Origin: an uncultured Candidatus Poseidoniales archaeon
GTDB taxonomy: Archaea > Thermoplasmatota > Poseidoniia > Poseidoniales > Poseidoniaceae
Assembly (NCBI GenBank): GCA_902625885.1
Contig: CACODE010000007.1
Coordinates: 1-64,000 of the forward strand
Direction: 5' to 3'
Length of the DNA: 64,000 nt
In this document: positions 50,940-59,848 of the stretch, one piece after another
Layout: each line of letters opens with the position of its first letter
Numbering within the stretch: position 1 is the first letter of the stretch
Made by a program: the position numbers and the translations under genes
The notes under the pieces: generated by a model
The model's database searches: none
What the model was told of the DNA's origin: nothing
The model's input: the letters and a program-made list of their open reading frames with translations, nothing else

Positions 50940-52010
50940 GTGTTTATGGGCCTCAATCTCCCGAAGACCACCCCCGGCTGGATCTACTGTATCCGTGAAC
51001 AAGACTACCTCGACCAAACGTGGGGCCGCTACGTGAAATTGGGCCTGACCGCCCGCACCGTCGAACAGCGAATCCGTGAGCATCAGACCGGCAACCCGCG
51101 CCGTGAAACCTCCGAGTACAACATCAAACTCGAGTTGATGCATTACGGGGAGAAGTACCTCCATCACTACTTTGCTACCGATCGAATCGCTGGCGAATGG
51201 TTCGACCTCGACAACCAGCGGGTGATGGCCGATGTGGCCCCTATCCTGCAAACCCTTCAGGCAGAGATGACCGCCAGGGCTGCAGATTTCCGGACATGGG
51301 AAGGCATCAAAAATGTCGTGAGCAGTGGCATCGAACGTCCTCCCACCCCCGCTGAAACCGCCCTTCACGAGCAGTACGTCGCAGCAGAAGCTGAGTTCAA
51401 AGTCGCCGAAGCTCTGCACAAAGTCCACGACCACAACCTCCGAGCGATGATCGGTCCGCACGACGGTCTGGAAGGTGCGCTCAGACTCATCGAGGTGTCT
51501 GGTTCAGAATCGCTCGATCAAACAGCCTTCATGGCCATGCTCACCCCAGCACAAATCGCCCTTTGTGACGAAACAAAAACCGCCATCAAAGGCACACTCA
51601 ACCTCAAAGGTGCAGGCCCACTGAAATCGCTCAATCAGGCGGTTGATACGGCGCTCAAGGCGGCCAAGGCAAGCGTGACGTCCAAACCGGGTCTAAGCAA
51701 CTTAACCGCACAGCCACAAGGCTTGACCCAAGCTATCAAGGACGAACACATGCTGTTCTTGAGCAGCAAGCGCGCCCTGAAAGTCGCCGAATGGGTGTGC
51801 CTCCAGCTCAAAGCACAACTCGTTGCAGCGCTTGGCGTTGACGACGCCATCACCGATGTTATCACGTGGAAGCGTACGGAAGAAACGGCCACGGCGTTTA
51901 GTTCGAAATTGGCCAAGAAGCACTTCCCCGACGAGTACCTTGCCTGCATGACAAAGGGATCGAACTCGGTCCGAGTCGACATGCACGAAGGGAGAACCTA
52001 CGTTCCCTGA
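50940..52010 (+). CDS. T5orf172 / GIY-YIG-like domain protein
   Basis: GWIYCIREQ..YVKLGLTARTVEQRIREHQTGNP...EKYLHHYFATDRIAGEWFDL. Confidence 0.65.
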   Translation: MFMGLNLPKTTPGWIYCIREQDYLDQTWGRYVKLGLTARTVEQRIREHQTGNPRRETSEYNIKLELMHYGEKYLHHYFATDRIAGEWFDLDNQRVMADVAPILQTLQAEMTARAADFRTWEGIKNVVSSGIERPPTPAETALHEQYVAAEAEFKVAEALHKVHDHNLRAMIGPHDGLEGALRLIEVSGSESLDQTAFMAMLTPAQIALCDETKTAIKGTLNLKGAGPLKSLNQAVDTALKAAKASVTSKPGLSNLTAQPQGLTQAIKDEHMLFLSSKRALKVAEWVCLQLKAQLVAALGVDDAITDVITWKRTEETATAFSSKLAKKHFPDEYLACMTKGSNSVRVDMHEGRTYVP

Positions 52011-52072
52011 ATCTAAGGCAAGACTGCGGAATTGGTTTCCTCCAATCAAGCGCTTATGTAGGGTGGAGCGCG

Positions 52073-52588
52073 TTGTTCCGCATGCCAATTTTACAAGGAT
52101 ATTGCCAAGAAATAGGACACGTTGAAACCCTCGAAATATCGGTCGCCGAACCGGACGGCCCCGCCGATACCTGCCCGCTTTGCGGTCAGCACCAAATCTG
52201 CGACGTTCGGTGGCGAGAAGACGAATTCACGGCCTACGACATGGACCGCATTCTGAGTGACGAGGACACACCCTACAACCACAACGTCTACCCCGGCGGC
52301 GTTCCGGGTCGTTTTCAGCCTCACCTCGTCGTGTTTGTGGACCACCCTGCGTTTGACATTGAGCAGCTCGAAGACACCCTCCGGAGGCGGGTCCGTCGCC
52401 ACGCTTCTCCCGAAACCAGGACCCTGTCCATCCGTTTCGTGTCGCTGACAAAGCGGTCCATGTTTGCGAAGATGGGGACCAAGCAGTTCCGACCGATGGT
52501 CGACCGGTGGCGATGGTTGGATGCGACCTTCGCCCCTATCATCACCTTCCGAACGATGAACCGTTCCTGGCAAAGCCGAAATTTCTGA
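52073..52588 (+). CDS. Hypothetical protein with one CPLCG motif
   Basis: ORF with DTCPLCGQHQICD. Confidence 0.45.
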   Translation: MFRMPILQGYCQEIGHVETLEISVAEPDGPADTCPLCGQHQICDVRWREDEFTAYDMDRILSDEDTPYNHNVYPGGVPGRFQPHLVVFVDHPAFDIEQLEDTLRRRVRRHASPETRTLSIRFVSLTKRSMFAKMGTKQFRPMVDRWRWLDATFAPIITFRTMNRSWQSRNF

Positions 52589-52596
52589 AGCGGCCT

Positions 52597-52920
52597 TCAC
52601 TTTGAGGCGTAAGCTTCGTTCATACGGCACCGGTCGCAAACAAAGGTGGATTTGTCCCCCTCAAGTTTGGTCTTGTCGTTGGACAAAAAGACGGTGTCGC
52701 AGCGTTTGCAGTACAGAGAAATGGCTTCGGCCTGTTCGGGCGTGAGCACGTAGGGGGTGTGAATGACATCTGGGTGAATGCAGGTTGAGCAGAACCACCG
52801 TTTCGAGGCTCTGTCGAGCGACATGGCGGAGGGGGGCTGATTGACGTGGCAGCGGAAACACTGCCAATCCCGCTCGAGGCCCCTCATGCTTTGCATCACG
52901 CTACGGAGGTATTTGAGCAC
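52597..52920 (-). CDS. Small multi-zinc-ribbon protein
   Basis: CFRCH...CSTC, CKRC...CDRC pairs. Confidence 0.6.
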   Translation of the reverse strand: MLKYLRSVMQSMRGLERDWQCFRCHVNQPPSAMSLDRASKRWFCSTCIHPDVIHTPYVLTPEQAEAISLYCKRCDTVFLSNDKTKLEGDKSTFVCDRCRMNEAYASK

Positions 52921-53014
52921 TGAGTTGTGTATGTTTTCGTAATGCCTAAATTTTTAAATCCAGCACGAGGCAAATCAACTGCCCTGAGGGGCAAAACACA
53001 CAGGAGGTCATGAT

Positions 53015-53263
53015 TTGCATACCAAGACGGTCCTCCTCGCCTTGATGGTGACCCTCGTGTGCGTTTCGGGAACGGCGATGGCGGCCGACGACCAGGCGGT
53101 CGTTGACGACAGCCAGAACTTCAACCTCATGGGCTACATCATTCTCGGCTTCGCGTTGATCGGTTGGGCCTTCTTCCTCTGCCTGCTCGGTGGAGCCATC
53201 ATGCTCATCGTCAAAAAAGCACGAAAGCCTTACGTGCCGAAAAACCCGGTCAAATGCAAATGA
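53015..53263 (+). CDS. Small secreted/membrane protein, TTG start
   Basis: Signal peptide and one TM; aggaggt upstream of TTG. Confidence 0.55.
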   Translation: MHTKTVLLALMVTLVCVSGTAMAADDQAVVDDSQNFNLMGYIILGFALIGWAFFLCLLGGAIMLIVKKARKPYVPKNPVKCK

Positions 53264-53331
53264 TGACCCTTGCCGGAATCGAACCGGCTCCTCTGCTTTC
53301 GCAGCGTGCGCCTTACACCAAGGGCGGGCCG
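53264..53331 (-). tRNA. tRNA-like remnant (D-arm and T-arm present, no canonical anticodon arm)
   Basis: Reverse complement has gccggttcgattccggc (perfect T-arm) and cgcccttggtgtaaggcg (D-arm-like); the D-to-T distance is too short. Confidence 0.3.
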
Positions 53332-53397
53332 TAGCTCCTCCACCATTCCTCAACCCGAGACGCCTGCCGTTGGCGCGCCCGTGTGCGAACACCGACC

Positions 53398-54942
53398 TCA
53401 GTCGGCGCACGAGCCGTCGTCAGGGAGGAATTGGAATTGAGGCGGCATGGATTGGACGTCCGTGTAGTCGTCTTCATCCAAGCACACGACGGTCATCTCC
53501 ATGGGCGCCCTCGCCATCATCGGCGGGAGGCTTTCAAAATGCGCCATCACGGCCCTCATGACTTCACCCAGCGAGGCCGTGCCGTGGGAAACGGTCACGA
53601 CGTGGTTCGCCTGCATCGTTTTGATGCTCGTATGAAGCAGGTTGTGGGGTTGCGATTTCGCCAACTCAAGCATGGTCTTTGCCAGCATCGGCGTGGCGTT
53701 GGCTCCTGACCATTGCAGACCTCTAACGGGGTTGCTCATCCACGGTTCAGGCGACTGCAACTCGAGCACCTGGCCAAGCCATCTCGGGCATCTGGACACG
53801 ACCTTCTGAGCCAGCGGCGCCCTGACCGCCAGCACCGTGTTGGGGCCGTGCAGAGCAGGTGCCAGTCTGACCAGATCGCCGTGGACGATGTGCAATTTGA
53901 ACATCTCACCAAGCAACGTGTAGCTTCTCCTTGGAAAACCGCCCAGCAAAAGCGTGGGATGGTCGAGCAGCCACCTGAGGTAGTCGGCATAAGCGCCCGG
54001 AGGCCAAGCGTGCAACGGGGGCGTGGGGCCAAGGAAGGCTGGCCCGCTCTCGTGCTCTTCTTGCTGCCTCAACCAGTCGTTCATCCACTGGTCTTGGGTT
54101 GGCGCATGGGGGTGAACGGGTGGCGTGGGTTGATTCTCCAGCAAGGCCTCCAGGGCGGTCGGCGACATGGACACCTCGGGCATCACCATCCACGTCCAAG
54201 CGTGCATGGCCTCTGCCCAGTCCTTCTCGGCAAGAGGTCCTTCTATGCCGTGATGCACCTCGTAAACCGTGGCCATGTGGGTGTGATAATCGCCGTAGAG
54301 GTCAGGAGACATCCACTCCACCACGCCTTTGTTGGCCAGCAAGGAGCCGTTTGGCAGATGGACAAAGGGTGCCGACACGTGACTGTACCAACCGAGCTGG
54401 CCCTCGTTCAGGTCAATGTGCTTGTGGTCAAGCACCACCAACCCCCCTTCCCTGACCTTGTGAACAAAGGCTGAAACGGCGTTGTCAAACCTTCTGCAAG
54501 GCGAAGGCGCGTGAGGCTCCAACCACGCCAACCAGTCAACGTAAAGAATGTCAAGCGGCGGCAGGCTCGTCAACGTGGCGTAGGCTTCACCCGAAACATG
54601 CACCTGCCAGTGCGGTACCTTCCTGCCTGCCATCCTGTAAACGGGATAGCCCTGGGTGGTGTCGGTTATCCTTTGCCAAGTGGCCATGCCCGCCACGTTG
54701 GCGTTGATGCCCCAAGCGTCGGGTGCATAACCGCCCCTGTCCACCATCACGTGGATGAACGGCTTGCCCGCATCGGCTACCAAACCAAAACTGGCGTGGT
54801 GATGCATGGCGGCGGCGGGATGAGCGATGACCATCGGCCTGTCCTCGGGCACATCAATGGGCAATCCGAACTCGATAGGCGGACCGTAAGCGATGCACCC
54901 GCCCCACCTCTGGGGGTTGCTTCTGCAAGCAGCCATGCTCAT
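53398..54942 (-). CDS. Hypothetical protein
   Basis: ORF; probable start MSMAACRSN at 54942, overlapping the upstream stop. Confidence 0.6.
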   Translation of the reverse strand: MSMAACRSNPQRWGGCIAYGPPIEFGLPIDVPEDRPMVIAHPAAAMHHHASFGLVADAGKPFIHVMVDRGGYAPDAWGINANVAGMATWQRITDTTQGYPVYRMAGRKVPHWQVHVSGEAYATLTSLPPLDILYVDWLAWLEPHAPSPCRRFDNAVSAFVHKVREGGLVVLDHKHIDLNEGQLGWYSHVSAPFVHLPNGSLLANKGVVEWMSPDLYGDYHTHMATVYEVHHGIEGPLAEKDWAEAMHAWTWMVMPEVSMSPTALEALLENQPTPPVHPHAPTQDQWMNDWLRQQEEHESGPAFLGPTPPLHAWPPGAYADYLRWLLDHPTLLLGGFPRRSYTLLGEMFKLHIVHGDLVRLAPALHGPNTVLAVRAPLAQKVVSRCPRWLGQVLELQSPEPWMSNPVRGLQWSGANATPMLAKTMLELAKSQPHNLLHTSIKTMQANHVVTVSHGTASLGEVMRAVMAHFESLPPMMARAPMEMTVVCLDEDDYTDVQSMPPQFQFLPDDGSCAD

Positions 54943-55496
54943 CAGATGCACCTCGGGTGATAGAGCGGGACGACCCTGAAGATTCTCTTGGTTTGCCTCT
55001 CCAGCCTGCTGTAATCTTGGGCCTTGCAAACGCCTCCACTCGACGGCGATTTGGCCGTGTCGTAGATGGTGTCTTTGTGAAGCGTGACGATGTGAGCGGT
55101 GCACAATTTTCCTGAGGCCATCGGGTCAGAAGGCGGGTCTTCAGAGTAAAAGCACACAAAGAACAGGTCGTCGTACGCCACCAATTCTTCAACGAAATAA
55201 GCCAGTCTCCTCACGTCGTTGTTGCAATACGCTAGCTGCAAACCGTACGGTCTGAGCGCCTGCGACCACGTGTGCGGGGCCTGGGAATTCGTCACCGCTT
55301 TGAAATCCGCTGGTGTGGTGTTGGCACCCGTGGCGTTGGCGACCATCGACAACGTCGTAGCGACGCAGGAAGGACCCACCTGCCTGACGTGGTTCAAGAC
55401 CAATCCCTCAAAGAAAGGACCAACGGGTTCGCCGCCGTTTTCCTCGTACCACAACGGTGCGGTTGGGTTGGGTTTCCACATGGCGGTCATTCCCAT
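54942..55496 (-). CDS. Putative papain-like/C39-like cysteine peptidase
   Basis: QVGPSCVATTLSMVANATG ... TAHIVTLHKDTIYDTAKSP: Cys and His-Asp arrangement. Confidence 0.5.
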   Translation of the reverse strand: MGMTAMWKPNPTAPLWYEENGGEPVGPFFEGLVLNHVRQVGPSCVATTLSMVANATGANTTPADFKAVTNSQAPHTWSQALRPYGLQLAYCNNDVRRLAYFVEELVAYDDLFFVCFYSEDPPSDPMASGKLCTAHIVTLHKDTIYDTAKSPSSGGVCKAQDYSRLERQTKRIFRVVPLYHPRCI

Positions 55497-55714
55497 TCCT
55501 CCCTGAATGCGTCGTCAAATTCCTGCCACTCCTTTTCGTCATCCGCCAGCGGCTGTTCCGTTAGCGCTTTCATGATGCAATCAGGGCAGGAGCAGGGCCT
55601 CTCGATGTATTCGCTCAAGTCCTGCACCTTCAGTTTCGTCAGTTCGTTCTGAAGTTGAAAGAACTCCATCACCATCGTCATCAATTTTTTCCATTCTGTT
55701 TTGTTCATGTTCAT
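55487..55714 (-). CDS. Small hypothetical protein
   Basis: ORF with aaggag upstream of MNMNKTEWKK; overlaps the next gene. Confidence 0.5.
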   Translation of the reverse strand: MNMNKTEWKKLMTMVMEFFQLQNELTKLKVQDLSEYIERPCSCPDCIMKALTEQPLADDEKEWQEFDDAFREEWE

Positions 55715-55724
55715 TTCTCCTTTT

Positions 55725-56540
55725 TCATTGGTATTCGTAATCTTCAGGTCTTCCACCCGGCCATTCCCTCTCCATTTTCGCTACGTAGACCGCTGTCGCC
55801 AGCGCATCCTTGTACTGCATCACCCAGATGTGATGATCCTCAAGACAGAGGTGAATCAACGAGAGCAAGTTGGATGGAAAGGTCTCGTTGACACCGTCGA
55901 TGCAGAAATAGCTGTCTGGTGTGTAAATCGTGGACTCGCCGCCGTACTCGGGAATGTAGTCGGGGCATGTCCAGTAGGGGCCCAGCGAATGACCCACGTT
56001 GTCAGCAAAGGACCAGAGCGGCACCGCCCACATCCACGCTTTGGGTTTTTTCGCGAAAGCCTCCATGTGGGCTTTGTGCTCGGCGTAGGTTCCTGGTGCA
56101 CCCCAAGCCTCGAGTTCAACACTGAAGTCAAACGAAAAGGTGTGGCCGTGTTGACCTTGCACCGTAATGGTGTAGCCTTCCATCGCTATGGCTGGGTGCT
56201 GGTGGAGGGTTTGCGCCAAAGCCAACCAGTGCTCCCTTTCCACCCAATCCTCGTGGGTGTCAAGCTCGGGCAGCAGAAAGTGAAGCCCCTGCTTCATGGA
56301 CGTGAGGCACAGCTCCCAACTTGGCCATGTGTCCCATCTGGTGCCGCTGGCGATGTTGTGCTGATTGTAGGCAGCGAACAGGCCAAAGAAAGCCTGCGGC
56401 TGGTCAAGGTTGGCATCGTGGTCAATCAGTTCATCCGGATGGATGAAGCCGTTGGCCACGAACCACTCGCCGTCTTTCTCAACAACGAAGGTGTTGGGTT
56501 TGCCGTGTTGGTTGGTTCTTCTGTTTGGGGTTTTCTTCAT
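55725..56540 (-). CDS. Hypothetical protein
   Basis: ORF; probable start MKKTPNRRTNQHGK preceded by aggag. Confidence 0.55.
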   Translation of the reverse strand: MKKTPNRRTNQHGKPNTFVVEKDGEWFVANGFIHPDELIDHDANLDQPQAFFGLFAAYNQHNIASGTRWDTWPSWELCLTSMKQGLHFLLPELDTHEDWVEREHWLALAQTLHQHPAIAMEGYTITVQGQHGHTFSFDFSVELEAWGAPGTYAEHKAHMEAFAKKPKAWMWAVPLWSFADNVGHSLGPYWTCPDYIPEYGGESTIYTPDSYFCIDGVNETFPSNLLSLIHLCLEDHHIWVMQYKDALATAVYVAKMEREWPGGRPEDYEYQ

Positions 56541-56588
56541 GTTTTCATCTCCTGTGTTGCGTTTTTGCACCGCCGTGCGTCGAATTGG

Positions 56589-56660
56589 TTGGGGCACTGG
56601 GATTCGAACCCAGATCGAGGGTACCGCACACCCACATGCTGTCCATTACACCATGCCCCA
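56589..56660 (-). tRNA. tRNA-Arg (anticodon GCG)
   Basis: 7-bp acceptor TGGGGCA/TGCCCCA, T-arm CTGGGTTCGAATCCCAG, positions 34-36 GCG followed by G37; 27-43 mismatch. Confidence 0.7.
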
Positions 56661-56675
56661 TTGGGAAGGAACTGG

Positions 56676-56747
56676 CAGAGGCACCCGGATTCGAACCGGG
56701 GTCCAGGGATCCGAAGCCCCTGATGCTATCCGCTACACCATGCCTCC
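56676..56747 (-). tRNA. tRNA-Arg (anticodon TCG); CCA encoded at 56673..56675
   Basis: Acceptor GGAGGCA/TGCCTCT, T-arm CCCGGTTCGAATCCGGG, loop CTTCGGA. Confidence 0.8.
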
Positions 56748-57052
56748 TTGCAGTTCCTGGCGGACCAGCGGTGGCACTCAGGGTGTCAAACGCAGGTTCG
56801 CTCGGACCGTCGATCGGTGAATCAACGGCGTTTACGGTAGGGTCGTTTTGCAACATTTCGCCACTTGACGGCTGCGTTCCTCATGTTTGGCCCTCCTCGC
56901 ATTGGTGTAGTAAACACATCACCTATATAATAATATCCTATTATTGTTATACTAGAAAATTTTCAAGAATACATCTTGTTTAGAGGCCAGACCTACGAAA
57001 AAGCCCTCAGAACCACAAAAAACGCCTGTTTGAGGAAATGCAGGGTCTACCA

Positions 57053-57058
57053 TTATAA
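57053..57058 (+). promoter_or_regulatory. Candidate TATA box for the downstream CD36-like gene
   Basis: ttataa about 25-30 nt upstream of ATG at 57083, consistent with a leaderless start. Confidence 0.4.
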
Positions 57059-57082
57059 CCTCAACGGCCAGAGGTTCATGGC

Positions 57083-59737
57083 ATGACAACCGCTATGTCA
57101 CCCCGAAACATGTTGATTGCCGGAATCGTGTTGATTCTGCTGAACGTTGCTGCCTTGGCCCCTATGGCCACAAACGCCGTACCCGATGTGGTCGAAGAAA
57201 CCTTTGAGAGTTATTCGAAAGACGCCGTTTGCGCTAACGATGCCTGTACCGAAGCCGAAGAGGATTGGGCCTCATCAACTTCCCAGCGCGATTTCTACGG
57301 CTACTCCATCACCAACGTGGCCGATGTGATGGCTACAGGCGCAACCCCGGTCTACGAAAAAATCGGGCCTGTGACCTACGACATCACCACCACTCGAACC
57401 ATCCTCGACTACGATGCTACGGCTGGTGAATTGACGTACAACGCCGTCAAATCCTTCGAGTGCGCTGAAGACACGGCCGTGGCCTGCGACACCGAGGTGA
57501 GCCAACTCAACATTGCGTTCCAGACACAGGTCATCGGTGCCACCGGAATGGCAATTGGCGGCATTATGGACGCCACCAAAGCAGCCTTCACCGGAGGAAT
57601 GCTTGCCAAGGATCTCGAAGCACTTGGGCCCGGTCTCGCAGCCTCTCAAGCCATGTCCGCTAATTACGCCGGTGCTGTTGCAAGCGCAGTCGAAGCAGGT
57701 GGAACCGAAACCATGGGTGCAAACGGAGTGGGTGCAAACTTCTACGCAGGATGGGACCAATTCTTTGCTGCCAACAACATGAGTGGCGCCGGAGAAACGG
57801 TCACATATTCCATGGCCACGGGAAGTTCTGCAAGCTTTGGCAACCTTACCTATGCCTTCAACAGCGCTGTCTTCCCAGGATCTGGAGAAGACGTTTCGCT
57901 GTTGGGCGATGTGGGTACAATGGTCTTTGCTGGCCATTGCAATGCCTTCCCAACCGACTTGGCAAACGCCACAACCCGGGCAAAGATATGGGGCTATGAA
58001 GTGGAGGACAACGCTACCACCATTGCGAACGACTACGCCATGTGCTACGGCATTGGTGGCAATTTTGCTAACAACTTCGGTGGTGGCGATGACACGTGGA
58101 TGCTTGACACCACAGGTGCCTCCATTAATGCCTCCACGCGCCTGAGCTACCTCGGCATTACGATGGACAACACGGCCGCCATGGCCATGCTCTTTGGCAT
58201 CCCCGGAGACGACGCCATCACCGGTCTGCTTGAAGTGAGCGATTCAGGAACAGAGTTCGGTGTTGCCAACTTCCTCGGCATGGATGCAGCCGCTGCCATG
58301 TCCGCCTACGGCATGGACGCAGCAACCTATCAAGCCGTTGCTGGATGGGCTGGCGCATGGATTACTGATGCTTCATCCCTACCAATGATTCTGCTCGGTG
58401 GAAGTGGCGACATGACCGCTTCGTTGTTTGTCAACACCACCTTCGGTGCTGAAGACCCACTCAACGGTGGCTACCTCAACAACAGCCTCAACCTCGGAGG
58501 ATTCTGGGGTCTTTCTGAGAGTCGCGACAACATCGACCTCGACCCCGCACAGTCCGGAAACGTCCTCTACGGCCCACTGGGCATAACCACCTCCAACGGT
58601 GCAGCGATTTTCCTGTACGGCGAACTCTCCGGCATGACGCCACCGCTTGACTTCACAACCAACCCACCATCACCCGCCCCACCATTGGTTTGGGACGCCA
58701 CGACGATCGGTGCCTTGTACGGCATTGATACAAACGCCGCTTCTGCCATGCGCGCCCTCATGATGGGCGAGATCTATGGCACCACGGCAGACGCTTTCGT
58801 TCCAGGCTATCTTATGTCTTCTTTCGGAACCACGCCTTACCTTACCCAGTCGATCAACAACTGGCTCCTCGGCTGGCATGACCCGGTAAGCGCCTACTTG
58901 GCGACCGGCAACCCCATGGACATGACCGTTGGTTGGACATCCCTTGAGACCAATGCCACCTACTACAGCTCGCCAAACATCGCCAACGGCGATGGCACCA
59001 ACTACACGATATGCACGGGCGAAGTCAGCACCTGCGACAAAGGTGAAACCCTCGCAGAGGACGGATCAACCCAACTCTCCTGGCGCAACGACGCCATGTT
59101 CGCAGCAACTTATGGCCTCATTACGCAAGAATCTCTCGTCGGTACCACCGGTGGTTTCCTCACCGGAACGGACGACAAAGTGGACGTGAGCGGCTACGCA
59201 GTGGCGGACGTCACCTGCGATGGAACAAGCACCCTCAAAGGCATTCCAGTGAACGACTGTTCAGCGACCGTCGTGGCCACTGAACGGAACATCCAAGCCA
59301 ACCTGCTGAAAACCTACAGCCTGCTTGATGCCACACCCGGTGCCCTCCCGGTCTACTTTGGAAGCGAGATTACCATGCAAGCAGAACAACTCTCTGGCCT
59401 CATCATTGCTGGTGAGTCCGCATCAACGTTCTACCTCGACACCCGTGCCCACACGAACCAGGCGAGCACCCCGAGCATGTCCGATTTGGTTCCAGTCTTT
59501 GAGATCAAATCGTCCTCGATGATCGCTGACGATGACGCTGAAACCATGGAGAGCTCCATCGTTCAGAACCAGGACAGGATGACCTACTGGACCAACTTTG
59601 ACTCCTGGGTCGACTACGTGACCCTGCTGTTCTGGGTTGGCGGTATTGCAATGGTCGCTATGGGGACCATCGGTGCGGCAAACACCTCTACTGAAGAGGA
59701 AGAAAAGTCGAACGAAGAAGCGGCCGATACCGAGTGA
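57083..59737 (+). CDS. CD36/LIMP-2-like (SR-B family) membrane ectodomain protein
   Basis: N-terminal TM, DFYGYSITNVADVMATGATPVYEKIGPVTYDI...GELTYNAVKSFEC, large ectodomain with Cys, C-terminal TM. Confidence 0.6.
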   Translation: MTTAMSPRNMLIAGIVLILLNVAALAPMATNAVPDVVEETFESYSKDAVCANDACTEAEEDWASSTSQRDFYGYSITNVADVMATGATPVYEKIGPVTYDITTTRTILDYDATAGELTYNAVKSFECAEDTAVACDTEVSQLNIAFQTQVIGATGMAIGGIMDATKAAFTGGMLAKDLEALGPGLAASQAMSANYAGAVASAVEAGGTETMGANGVGANFYAGWDQFFAANNMSGAGETVTYSMATGSSASFGNLTYAFNSAVFPGSGEDVSLLGDVGTMVFAGHCNAFPTDLANATTRAKIWGYEVEDNATTIANDYAMCYGIGGNFANNFGGGDDTWMLDTTGASINASTRLSYLGITMDNTAAMAMLFGIPGDDAITGLLEVSDSGTEFGVANFLGMDAAAAMSAYGMDAATYQAVAGWAGAWITDASSLPMILLGGSGDMTASLFVNTTFGAEDPLNGGYLNNSLNLGGFWGLSESRDNIDLDPAQSGNVLYGPLGITTSNGAAIFLYGELSGMTPPLDFTTNPPSPAPPLVWDATTIGALYGIDTNAASAMRALMMGEIYGTTADAFVPGYLMSSFGTTPYLTQSINNWLLGWHDPVSAYLATGNPMDMTVGWTSLETNATYYSSPNIANGDGTNYTICTGEVSTCDKGETLAEDGSTQLSWRNDAMFAATYGLITQESLVGTTGGFLTGTDDKVDVSGYAVADVTCDGTSTLKGIPVNDCSATVVATERNIQANLLKTYSLLDATPGALPVYFGSEITMQAEQLSGLIIAGESASTFYLDTRAHTNQASTPSMSDLVPVFEIKSSSMIADDDAETMESSIVQNQDRMTYWTNFDSWVDYVTLLFWVGGIAMVAMGTIGAANTSTEEEEKSNEEAADTE

Positions 59738-59848
59738 TTTGGTTCACGGTATGTGGAAAGGTCGGAAAACCGGCTTTTCCCCCCTTCCTTGAGGGGGAAG
59801 AACATATAGTGATTCAAACAACGGTAGCACGAAGAGAACCCCTCTTCG

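Noticed and set aside
55701-56723. 340-aa plus-strand ORF across the orphan operon and tRNA genes
   Set aside because: Runs through both tRNA genes and opposes ORFs with ribosome-binding-site-like upstream sequences.
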